Of a DNA stretch of 24,853 nucleotides, positions 8,029 to 16,802 are shown one piece after another. Numbering within the stretch: the first letter of the stretch is position 1; each line of letters opens with the position of its first letter. The notes below the pieces were generated by a model. The model was not told where the DNA came from, made no database searches, and saw nothing but the letters and a program-made list of their open reading frames with translations. Made by a program: the position numbers and the translations under genes. Origin of the DNA: DATLFI01 sp035524895 (GTDB taxonomy: Bacteria; Acidobacteriota; Thermoanaerobaculia; Multivoradales; Multivoraceae); assembly GCA_035524895.1 (NCBI GenBank), contig DATLFI010000162.1, positions 1 to 24,853 on the forward strand. The letters are read 5' to 3'.

Positions 8029-9627
8029 TCAGCTCCGTCGCACCAGGACGACCGTCTGGTCGTCGCCCTGCGGTCGGTTGGCGGCGAAGTCCGTGACCGC
8101 CCGCTCCAAACCGCTGAGGACCTCGCCCAGCGGCAGCTCGCGGTGGCGGGAAAGATACTCGATCAGGCGATCCTCGCCGAACTCCTCGTCGGCGGGCGAC
8201 GCACATTCCGTGATGCCGTCGCTGTATAGGCACAGCAGGTCGCCGGGCTGGTGCGCCATGCGCCGGTAGCTGTACTTGGCGCTGCGCAACAGGCCCAGCG
8301 GCAGGCCGCTCGGCATCAGCCGCTCGACCTCACCCGAGGCGCGAAGCAGGAGGCCCGGGTTGTGGCCGGCGTTCAGGTAGCCCAGGCCATCTCCCTGCGG
8401 ATCGATCTCGACCAGCAGGAGGGTGATGAACTTGTTCGCTCCGGACGAAGCGGCGATGTGCTGGTTCAGCTTGGCGAGGGTGTTCTCGTCCGGCGCCGCT
8501 TGCTCGAGCAGCAGGTGGATCGCCGAGTGCAGGGTCGAAACGAGGAGCGCGGCAGGCATACCCTTGCCGGTGACGTCCGCCACCACCAGACCGATACGCC
8601 CGCCTTGCAGCGAGAGATGGCCGTAGTAGTCGCCGCCGACCTGGCGCGTCGGTCGACTCCAGCCGAGGATCTCGAGAGACGGGAACGACGGCATCTTCGC
8701 GGGCAGCAGATCGCGCTGGATCTCGGCAGCCAGCTCGAGCTCGCGCTCCAAGCGTTCCTTCTCGAGCGCCTGGCGGTGTAGCTGCGCGTTCTCGAGCGCG
8801 ATCGCAGCCTGGCTCGCGAACATCGATAGGGCCCGGCGATCGGCATCCGGAAACGGGCCTACGCCCGTGCGGCTCTCTTTGTCGGCCACCGCGAGAATCC
8901 CCTGGCTGCGCCGGTCGACCTCGATCGGCACGACCAGGGGGTGGCTCGAGCCCGGCAGCAGCTCGAAACCGACCCCGCTGCCGTGCGAGGCGAGGTCGGC
9001 GAGCCATGGCTCCGACCGCGAGACATCCGGGCACGCCGAACCGCCGATCGTGCGGTGCAGGCGATAGCGATCGCCGTCGATCAGGTAGAGCGCACCGCGA
9101 CGGGCGTCGAGCAGCGAGACCGCGCGCAGCAGGATCTCGTCACAGAGGCGCTCGAGATCGAGCGTCGAGGCAACCGAGAGCCCGACATCGTAGAGCGCCT
9201 CGAGGGTGACGACCTTGTAGTTTTCCTGGAAGACCTGACCTTTGAGTCGCTCGTGCACGCGGTGCAGGCGAGCGCTCGCCGCGAGGAGCAGGCCCAACTC
9301 GCCCGACGGCGCTGGTCGCTCCTCACCGGCCACAGCCGAGTAGCAGAGCAGGAAGTTTCCGGTCAGCCGAAGTGACGCCACACCGCTGCCGGGCTGCTCC
9401 GCGCCAACCGGTGTGAGCTCACCGGCCCTCGCACCCACGCTCGAACGGGCAACCGGTTCCCAACCGCCAGCGCCGTCCCCGTTCGGCGCGAAGAGGGCCG
9501 CGGCTGGCACGCGGTGGAGGTCGCACCAGAGATCGAGTGCCTTGACCAGCACCGCGCCGGTTTCCCACTCCCGCTCGCTCGCTTCTTCGAGCGCCGCGAG
9601 GGGAGATCCTGGAACGGACATCTCCAT
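8029..9627 (-). CDS. RsbU-like GAF/PP2C serine phosphatase
   Basis: A partner-switching phosphatase of 532 residues from the ATG at 9627. The frame extends to 9762, but the extra N-terminus is of low quality. A poorly conserved N-terminal region is followed by a GAF domain (about 145-285), a coiled linker with RLERELELAAEIQRDLLPA, and a SpoIIE-type PP2C domain (about 310-532). Metal-binding motifs are present: GGDYY (331-335), VVADVTGKGM, LNAGHNPG, SDGITE and GDDQT. It should remove phosphate from the STAS protein encoded just upstream when the GAF domain senses its signal, so freeing the target of the RsbW-like kinase. The linker before the catalytic domain resembles the RsbU activation helix. 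Confidence 0.9.
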   Translation of the reverse strand: MEMSVPGSPLAALEEASEREWETGAVLVKALDLWCDLHRVPAAALFAPNGDGAGGWEPVARSSVGARAGELTPVGAEQPGSGVASLRLTGNFLLCYSAVAGEERPAPSGELGLLLAASARLHRVHERLKGQVFQENYKVVTLEALYDVGLSVASTLDLERLCDEILLRAVSLLDARRGALYLIDGDRYRLHRTIGGSACPDVSRSEPWLADLASHGSGVGFELLPGSSHPLVVPIEVDRRSQGILAVADKESRTGVGPFPDADRRALSMFASQAAIALENAQLHRQALEKERLERELELAAEIQRDLLPAKMPSFPSLEILGWSRPTRQVGGDYYGHLSLQGGRIGLVVADVTGKGMPAALLVSTLHSAIHLLLEQAAPDENTLAKLNQHIAASSGANKFITLLLVEIDPQGDGLGYLNAGHNPGLLLRASGEVERLMPSGLPLGLLRSAKYSYRRMAHQPGDLLCLYSDGITECASPADEEFGEDRLIEYLSRHRELPLGEVLSGLERAVTDFAANRPQGDDQTVVLVRRS

Positions 9628-9831
9628 GGTGGAAACGGAGGGCAGTAGGCGAAACCGCAGACAGGAGAACGGAGAACGTGGGTTGCCGGCGAAATGCTCG
9701 TCAGGCGCCGCCGCCTGGACACCCCCTCGACCCTTCGTCGTTGCACCGGCACCACTTCCCACGGATGGAGCGGCAAGAGGCAGCCGCGTAGCCGCCTCGC
9801 ATCCTACGAGAAATCAGGAGCGCGTCCGGAC

Positions 9832-9871
9832 GCTGCCGCAGCCGGCAGCGGGACCCTGCCGTAGCCGGCAG
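9832..9871 (-). terminator. two tandem GC hairpins between STAS and phosphatase genes
   Basis: Two near-identical palindromes lie 23 bases apart. The first has 7-base arms, GCTGCCG and CGGCAGC, around CAGC; the second has 6-base arms, CTGCCG and CGGCAG, around TAGC. They sit 13 bases past the STAS stop on the minus strand. There is no T-run, so classic intrinsic termination is unlikely. They could attenuate or stabilise the message and set unequal amounts of antagonist and phosphatase. Confidence 0.45.
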
Positions 9872-9883
9872 CGTCGCGCGGAG

Positions 9884-10234
9884 TCAGGAGCCGAGGGTGG
9901 TGAAGGCCGCCGCCTCGTCCGGGAAGATGCTGGAGTACTGCGCCAGACCCATGATGTGAAAGGTCTTGTCGATCGTCGGCGTCAGGTTGCAGAACGCCAG
10001 CTTGCCGCCGACCTCCAGCATCTTCTCGATGATCTCGATGAGGATCGAGATGCCGATCGAGTTGACGATTTTCGTGCCGGCGAGATTCAGCAGCAAGGTC
10101 TTGTAGCCCTCGTCCAAGAGCGCGTACGCAACCTTGGCGATCTCCTCGCCGCCCTGGTTGTTGATGTAACCGTCAGTGTAGACCACGGCGACACCGCCCC
10201 GCCGGTCTACGCTCAACTTCAGGCTGTCGGTCAT
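9884..10234 (-). CDS. STAS-domain anti-anti-sigma factor (RsbV-like)
   Basis: A 116-residue single STAS domain. The ATG at 10234 has a good AGGAG site seven bases upstream and starts where the fold begins; the longer frame to 10426 runs antisense-like into the neighbour and is rejected. The conserved segment GTKIVNSIGISILIEII includes the Ser at about residue 59, which the partner kinase would phosphorylate. Unphosphorylated, it would bind the RsbW-like kinase and release that kinase's other target. It lies between the kinase gene (98-base gap) and the phosphatase gene, the usual three-part module. The phosphorylation site is inferred from family alignment in memory, not shown. Confidence 0.9.
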   Translation of the reverse strand: MTDSLKLSVDRRGGVAVVYTDGYINNQGGEEIAKVAYALLDEGYKTLLLNLAGTKIVNSIGISILIEIIEKMLEVGGKLAFCNLTPTIDKTFHIMGLAQYSSIFPDEAAAFTTLGS

Positions 10235-10305
10235 TCGCGCTCCTGAGTCCCTGGGCTGCGCCAAGCGTACCGTCGCGCGGTCCGCGTCGTGCTCACCACG
10301 CAGGC

Positions 10306-10323
10306 CGAGCCTAGCGGGGCTCG
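10306..10323 (-). terminator. hairpin shortly after the RsbW-like gene
   Basis: Six-base arms CGAGCC and GGCTCG enclose a 6-base loop, 9 bases beyond the kinase stop on the minus strand. No T-tract follows. It is a candidate processing or pausing structure rather than a confident terminator. Confidence 0.3.
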
Positions 10324-10332
10324 AGTCCCCGT

Positions 10333-10767
10333 TCATAGGGCTTTGCTCATCACGACCGAGGTGCCGGCTTCCCCCGAATGGACGGCGACGGTGTCCATCA
10401 AGCCTTCGATGATCTTCAGGCCCCAACCCCGCTTACTCGACGCGCCGATCTTGTCCTCGATCTTGGGTTGTACCAGCTTTCGCTGGTCGAAGCCAACACC
10501 GTGATCCTGCACCGTGATCTGGAGTGTTTCGGGGCGATCGTGACCGAGAACCGCGATGTTGAGGTAGAGCAGACCGTCGGGAGCATCGCTGTGCTCAATG
10601 GCGTTGATGCAAGCCTCAACGACGGCCATGCGGACCTCGTCGATCTTGTCGGGGCTCATCTTCATGAGCTCCGCGACCGCGCAAGCTGTCTCGCAGGCCT
10701 CGATCTCCATGTCTGGAGCGAGCTTCAGGGTCACGCTGACCGATCTCAAGACGAACGGCTCGGACAT
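10333..10767 (-). CDS. RsbW-like serine kinase / anti-sigma factor
   Basis: A 144-residue single-domain GHKL ATPase of the SpoIIAB/RsbW family, from the ATG at 10767 preceded by a GGAG site. The N box is EACINAIEH with E51, N55 and H59, the G1 box is DHGVGFD from residue 88, and the G2 box is RGWGLKII near 113-120. It would phosphorylate the STAS protein encoded next and hold a sigma factor or other target in check. No partner sigma factor is encoded beside it, so the output is unknown and could be a non-sigma target. A longer start at 10803 adds 12 doubtful residues. Confidence 0.9.
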   Translation of the reverse strand: MSEPFVLRSVSVTLKLAPDMEIEACETACAVAELMKMSPDKIDEVRMAVVEACINAIEHSDAPDGLLYLNIAVLGHDRPETLQITVQDHGVGFDQRKLVQPKIEDKIGASSKRGWGLKIIEGLMDTVAVHSGEAGTSVVMSKAL

Positions 10768-10831
10768 CGCTCCAGAGGGGAGGCGTCGGACATCATGCGG
10801 CACCGGCGCCGGGAGCGGCGGCAGGCCAAGG

Positions 10832-10859
10832 ACCGATCAGGAAGCACCGATCAGGAAGC
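10832..10859. repeat. 14-bp perfect tandem duplication at a gene end
   Basis: ACCGATCAGGAAGC is present twice head to tail, at 10832-10845 and 10846-10859. The stop codon of the small membrane ORF falls in the second copy, so the duplication spans the gene's last codons and its 3' flank. It looks like a recent slippage event. Confidence 0.8.
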
Positions 10860-11006
10860 CAGGTAGAGCTGCAGGAGATACACGACCAAGGGATGGACCC
10901 TATCCTGCAACACCAACACCACGAACCCGAACACGACCACGGCCGAGTACACCAGCTCCACCGGGACAAAAGGCAGTGCTAGGGATCTCTTGGCCAACTT
11001 TAGCAT
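10851..11006 (-). CDS. 51-residue membrane protein under a sigma-54-like promoter
   Basis: A small protein of 51 residues from the ATG at 11006. A strong GGAGG site sits seven bases before the ATG, which makes this short frame convincing. A basic start, MLKLAKRSL, leads to a long hydrophobic helix (about residues 15-33, VELVYSAVVVFGFVVLVL), then a short polar turn, QDRVHP, and a second apolar stretch to the end. It should insert in the inner membrane as a single pass or a hairpin. I recognise no family. It lies between the NtrC-type activator gene and the partner-switching genes on the same strand and has a sigma-54-type promoter 20 nt upstream, which points to tightly switched, stress-type expression. 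Its function is unknown. Confidence 0.65.
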   Translation of the reverse strand: MLKLAKRSLALPFVPVELVYSAVVVFGFVVLVLQDRVHPLVVYLLQLYLAS

Positions 11007-11036
11007 GCGGGTTCCTCCCTCGGAATCGCGGGAGAG

Positions 11037-11052
11037 AGCAATTCGGTTGCCA
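11037..11052 (-). promoter_or_regulatory. candidate sigma-54 promoter for the small membrane ORF
   Basis: Reading the minus strand from 11052: TGGCAAC, four bases, then TTGCT. The sigma-54 consensus is TGGCACG-N4-TTGCW, so all invariant GG and GC bases and the spacing agree, with two changes at the end of the -24 block. The predicted start is near 11026, leaving a 20-nt leader that just holds the GGAGG site before the ATG at 11006. Confidence 0.6.
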
Positions 11053-11143
11053 TCCACCCACGATGATCCAGCAACCCGCTGAGAAATCAGATACTTGGGT
11101 CGATTCTGACGGGCGGAACGTCACTTCGTGTCACCGCGCCGAC

Positions 11144-11165
11144 CGCGACAAAATGCCCCGTCGCG
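11144..11165. promoter_or_regulatory. inverted repeat, candidate activator enhancer site
   Basis: Six-base arms CGCGAC and GTCGCG flank a 10-base spacer. The centre is about 128 bases upstream of the predicted sigma-54 start at 11026, a normal enhancer distance for NtrC-type activators. The spacer overlaps one half of a separate GGGGCRTTTTGTC inverted pair (11147-11159 and 11245-11257). Confidence 0.35.
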
Positions 11166-11316
11166 ACCGAGCAAACACGGAGATACCGCGGAATAGCGCG
11201 CCCACAGGCCGACTTGGACTGCAGCGAGACGAATTGACCCGCATGGGGCGTTTTGTCTCGTACCTTTCAGGGACCGCAGCACTCGCTCGGCGGTCGCGGG
11301 GCCCGGCCGCTTCACG

Positions 11317-11347
11317 CAGTCGTCCATGGGCGGCCCATGGACGACTG
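11317..11347 (-). terminator. perfect 14-bp stem hairpin at the activator gene's stop
   Basis: The arms CAGTCGTCCATGGG and CCCATGGACGACTG are exact inverses with a 3-base loop. On the minus strand the hairpin begins on the base after the TAA stop of the activator gene. No T-tract follows. It may end the activator transcript, insulating the next promoter, or protect the message's 3' end. Its perfection is well above chance. Confidence 0.6.
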
Positions 11348-12826
11348 TTAGAAGCCGCGCCGCGCCAGCGTCCGGCGATCGACGCCGAGCAGCTTGGCGG
11401 CCGCGGACTTGTTGCCCGCGGTGAGCTGGAGCACACGCCGGATATGCCGTCGCTCGAGGGTCTCGAGGTCCAGCGCCTCGGGCACGGTCCGCATCGCCGG
11501 CGCGGTGCCCAGGAACGACGACAAGAGCTGGGCGTCGATCTCCCGGTCGGCCAGGGAGATCGCACCCTCGATCAGGCTCTGGAGCTCGCGCACGTTGCCC
11601 GGATAGTCGTGTGCAAGCAGGACCCCGAGAGCTTCCGCGGTAACGCGCGGCGCCTCGAGGCCTTCACGCGCGCAGAAGCGCTCGACGAAGTAACGCACCA
11701 GGTGCGGGATGTCCTCGCGCCGCTCCCTCAGCGGCGGCAGCACGACCTCGATTCCCTTGAGCCGATAGTAGAGATCCTCGCGGAAGCGCCCCTGCGCCAC
11801 CAGCTCCTCGAGCGGCTGGTGCGTGGCGGTGACCAGCCGGACGTCCACGGGCTTGGGCTTGCGCCCACCCAGGCGGACCACCTCGCGCTCCTGGAGGGCG
11901 CGGAGCAGGCGCACTTGGAGCGCTACCTCGAGATCGCCGATCTCGTCCAGGAACAGTGTGCCGCGGTCGGCGAGCTCGAACTTGCCCGCGCGCGCCTGGA
12001 CCCCTGTCGCGACGCCGCCCTCGATGCCGAAGAGCTCGCTCTCGAGCAGGGTCTCGGGCAGTGCCGCACAGTTCACGGCCACCAACGGCCCCGGCCGCCC
12101 AGAGCGCTGGTGCAGCAGCCTCGCCACCAGCTCCTTGCCCGTTCCGCTCTCGCCGCGCACCAACACGTTGACCCCGCGCGGCGCGACCCGCTCGACAACC
12201 TCGAGCATCCTCCGCATGGTCGGCGCTTCGGCGACAATGCGCTGGCCGGCGACCTCGTGCACCAGCCGCTCCTTGAGCAGCTGGTTCTCCTGCTCGAGCC
12301 GCTCGCTCCGGTCGCGCAGGGTTTCCAGGCGACGCAGGCCGTCGAGCGCGACGCCCGCGATCGCCGCCACCGCCTGCAGGAAACGCAGGTCCTCCTCCGA
12401 GAACGACGACTCCGCGCCGCCGCGAAGCTCCTTGTCGAACACCGCGAGGTATCCGAGCACGTCGCCGCGGTGGCTGATCGGCACTCCCTGCAGCTCCGCG
12501 TAATCGCGTCCCGCGAGCTGCCCGCCGTGCCGAGTCACCGCGGCGTCGGTGGTCAGCACCTCGCCCGCGACCCGCGCGGCAAGCAGCTCCGACGGACGAG
12601 GCGTCTCCTCCCAACCCACGGAGGCTGCGGCACGCGCCTCCCCCGTGGCATCCCTCGTGACCACCGCTGCCCCCGCCGGATCGACCGCCGCGCACACGCG
12701 TTGCAACAGCTCGTCGACGAGCTCCTGCTCGCTGCGGTGCGCATGCAGTGCGACCAGCAGGTCGTAGAGGGTCTCGAGCCGAAGCTCACGACGCCGGTCG
12801 GCGAGATCGCCGTTGGGGTGGACCAT
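11348..12826 (-). CDS. GAF-domain NtrC-type transcriptional activator
   Basis: A 492-residue regulator. An N-terminal GAF sensor (about 20-165) leads through a coiled coil (165-190) to an AAA+ domain with Walker A GESGTGKE (225-232) and Walker B LFLDEIGD (291-298), then a Fis-type helix-turn-helix at the C-terminus (AAAKLLGVDRRTLARRG). It has no receiver domain, so it would respond to a ligand bound by GAF. The sigma-54 contact loop, normally GAFTGA, reads GVATGV at 271-276, losing the key aromatic residue. Similar loops occur, as I recall, in a subgroup of such proteins. It lies upstream of a sigma-54-like promoter on the same strand and ends in a perfect hairpin. Whether it really works with sigma-54 is open. 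Confidence 0.88.
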   Translation of the reverse strand: MVHPNGDLADRRRELRLETLYDLLVALHAHRSEQELVDELLQRVCAAVDPAGAAVVTRDATGEARAAASVGWEETPRPSELLAARVAGEVLTTDAAVTRHGGQLAGRDYAELQGVPISHRGDVLGYLAVFDKELRGGAESSFSEEDLRFLQAVAAIAGVALDGLRRLETLRDRSERLEQENQLLKERLVHEVAGQRIVAEAPTMRRMLEVVERVAPRGVNVLVRGESGTGKELVARLLHQRSGRPGPLVAVNCAALPETLLESELFGIEGGVATGVQARAGKFELADRGTLFLDEIGDLEVALQVRLLRALQEREVVRLGGRKPKPVDVRLVTATHQPLEELVAQGRFREDLYYRLKGIEVVLPPLRERREDIPHLVRYFVERFCAREGLEAPRVTAEALGVLLAHDYPGNVRELQSLIEGAISLADREIDAQLLSSFLGTAPAMRTVPEALDLETLERRHIRRVLQLTAGNKSAAAKLLGVDRRTLARRGF

Positions 12827-12934
12827 GGAGACTTCGATTCTATCCGCGTGCGACGGGGCACGGTGCCGGCCAGGTGTACGAAGGAGCGGTGGCGCCGTGG
12901 GGCGGTGGAGCCGCAGCGGAGGGTCCCGGCCTCG

Positions 12935-15487
<2,553 letters not shown>

Positions 15488-15496
15488 GAGCCTCAG

Positions 15497-15826
15497 TTAG
15501 TCGTGGATCTCGGTGACCGTGCCGACCGTCGACCGCGGGTTCTTGGAGACCGACTTCTGCTCGATCGAGATCGCCGGCGACAGCCCGTCGATGGCATCGA
15601 CGTCGGGCTTCTCCGCTTGGTCGAGGAACTGGCGGGCGTACGCCGACAGCGACTCGACGTAGCGTCGCTGGCCCTCGGCGAAGAGCGTGTCGAACGCGAG
15701 CGACGACTTGCCCGATCCCGACACGCCAGTGATCACCACCAGCTGGTTGCGCGGGATCTCGACGTCGATGTTCTTGAGGTTGTGCTCGCGGGCGCCACGC
15801 ACCCGAATGCTCTCTTCCACTGTCAC
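15497..15826 (-). CDS. uvrA: UvrA, N-terminal fragment
   Basis: A 109-residue frame from a GTG that overlaps the smpB stop. It holds the N-terminal ATP-binding start of UvrA with Walker A GVSGSGKS at residues 34-41, then LFAEGQRRYVESLSAYARQF and GLSPAISIEQKS. It ends at TAA after TEIHD. Everything is well conserved, so decay, if real, is very recent. Confidence 0.85.
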   Translation of the reverse strand: MTVEESIRVRGAREHNLKNIDVEIPRNQLVVITGVSGSGKSSLAFDTLFAEGQRRYVESLSAYARQFLDQAEKPDVDAIDGLSPAISIEQKSVSKNPRSTVGTVTEIHD

Positions 15827-16296
15827 CTGCCCTTGCGCGCGCGCGACATCGCCTCGGCTACTTCCCGATCCATCTCGCGCTCGCGCGCTGCCTGCCGTTT
15901 GTCGTGTTGCTGCTTGCCCACCGCCAGGGCGATCTCGACCTTCACGCGGCCGCCGCTCAGGTACATCTTGAGCGGCACCACGGTATGCCCCTTGCCCCGG
16001 CTGCGCCCGAAGAAGCGGTCGATCTCACGCCGGTGCATCAACAGCTTGCGCGCCCGCTCCGGCTCGTGGTTCTCGCGGTTGCCGTGGCTGTAGGCGCTGA
16101 CGTGTGCTCCCACGAGGTAGGCCTCGCCGTTGCGGAACTCGACGAAGGCCTCCTGGAGCTGTACCCGGCCGGCACGCACCGATTTGACCTCGGTGCCGCG
16201 CAGCGCGATCCCTGCCTCGAGCTTCTCGAGGATGTGGTACTCGTGCAGCGCTCGCCGGTTGGAGGCGAGAATCGGGTCGCCGTCTCGCTTCGACAT
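15823..16296 (-). CDS. smpB: SsrA-binding protein SmpB
   Basis: A 157-residue RNA-binding protein that, with tmRNA, rescues ribosomes stalled on broken messages. It is recognised by ASNRRALHEYHILEKLEAGI, ALRGTEVKSVRAGRV, LVGAHVSAYSHGN, KLLMHRREIDRFFGRSRGKG and TVVPLKMYLSGGRVKVEIAL, with a basic C-terminal tail rich in K, R and E. The length is typical. It leads a two-gene unit with uvrA. I looked for a tmRNA gene beside it and saw none. Confidence 0.96.
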   Translation of the reverse strand: MSKRDGDPILASNRRALHEYHILEKLEAGIALRGTEVKSVRAGRVQLQEAFVEFRNGEAYLVGAHVSAYSHGNRENHEPERARKLLMHRREIDRFFGRSRGKGHTVVPLKMYLSGGRVKVEIALAVGKQQHDKRQAAREREMDREVAEAMSRARKGR

Positions 16297-16364
16297 GGGA
16301 GGGGGATCGCCCCAAAGGTAAGGCGCCGGACCGGCGGCGCGGGGCGGAGGGACGAGTCGCGCAG

Positions 16365-16390
16365 TCTATAGCTTCGGATCAGCTTCGGAT
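16365..16390 (-). promoter_or_regulatory. possible smpB-uvrA promoter with a repeated element
   Basis: On the minus strand TATAGA (16370 to 16365) resembles a -10 hexamer. Just upstream the 10-base ATCCGAAGCT occurs twice, one base apart, an 11-bp or one-turn period, which could be a protein-binding site overlapping the -35 region. No clear -35 is present. Confidence 0.25.
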
Positions 16391-16452
16391 TCCCCGCGCC
16401 GGCCTCCTGACCGTCCTGACGTCCCAGCCCCGAGGTGGCGCCGGCAGGACAC

Positions 16453-16474
16453 ACTGTGGCTCTCGAGCCACAGT
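16453..16474. promoter_or_regulatory. perfect dyad, candidate enhancer for the lpxC promoter
   Basis: The arms ACTGTGGCTC and GAGCCACAGT are exact inverses with two bases between them. The centre is about 137 bases before the predicted sigma-54 start at 16601, the position expected of an NtrC-type activator site. It could also fold as a hairpin if transcribed, but no T-tract follows on either strand. Confidence 0.5.
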
Positions 16475-16574
16475 TCTGGCGTCCGCAAGCGGCCTCCCGA
16501 CGCTCCACCGGCGTCGCGTCAAAGCCCTGGCAGGACAGGTCGATTCACCGATTCTTCACATCGGCGACGAGCCG

Positions 16575-16590
16575 TGGCACATCCCTTGCT
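16575..16590 (+). promoter_or_regulatory. sigma-54 promoter upstream of lpxC
   Basis: TGGCACA, four bases, TTGCT: it matches the consensus TGGCACG-N4-TTGCW except for one base, with exact spacing. The predicted start is near 16601, about 200 nt before lpxC. It lies in intergenic DNA with a perfect dyad upstream, which argues against chance. Confidence 0.65.
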
Positions 16591-16700
16591 ATTCCTGCCC
16601 TCGGCTCGAATCGCCATCAGTTCCAGGCGAGAGCGGCGCATGGCCGGCCGGCGCTCGCTATGGCGACTCGACGTCCCGACTGGCTTCCGATCTCGCTGTC

Positions 16701-16733
16701 TTCGACTGCTCTTTCCTTTTTTTCGACTGCTCT
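16701..16733 (+). repeat. duplicated 12-mer flanking a T-rich tract
   Basis: TTCGACTGCTCT occurs at 16701-16712 and 16722-16733, separated by a pyrimidine run ending in seven T. It lies in the long leader of lpxC. It might be a second promoter's upstream element or a regulatory RNA feature. There is no stem before the T run, so it is not an intrinsic terminator. Confidence 0.5.
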
Positions 16734-16802
16734 GGACAGACCCGACCCTACCGGAGAACCGAGTCGCGGCCCTGTACGCAGGGCAACGGCGACTCCTACT
16801 GG

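Larger units (their letters stand above)
11007..11316. other. intergenic control region before the small membrane ORF
   Basis: This stretch between the activator gene's terminal hairpin and the small ORF holds no frame that I trust. It contains the sigma-54-type promoter, the inverted repeat at 11144-11165 and two opposed copies of GGGGCRTTTTGTC about 85 bases apart (one mismatch). It is less GC-rich than its surroundings, as expected for a regulatory region. Confidence 0.5.
16297..16802. other. 506-bp divergent control region, smpB / lpxC
   Basis: There is no trusted gene in this gap. It holds, from left to right, the possible smpB promoter, a perfect 10-bp-arm dyad at 16453-16474, a sigma-54 promoter at 16575-16590, and a T-rich tract inside a duplicated element at 16701-16733. 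The leader of lpxC would be about 200 nt, long enough for further RNA-level control. No tRNA or tmRNA is seen. Confidence 0.5.

Noticed and set aside
15497..15499. Selenocysteine or reassigned codon as the cause of the uvrA stop
   Set aside because: The codon is TAA, not TGA, and TAA ends the activator gene normally at its family C-terminus.
16297..16802. tmRNA gene next to smpB
   Set aside because: No tRNA-Ala-like ends, no tag-peptide frame ending in LAA and no CCA-proximal arm seen on either strand.
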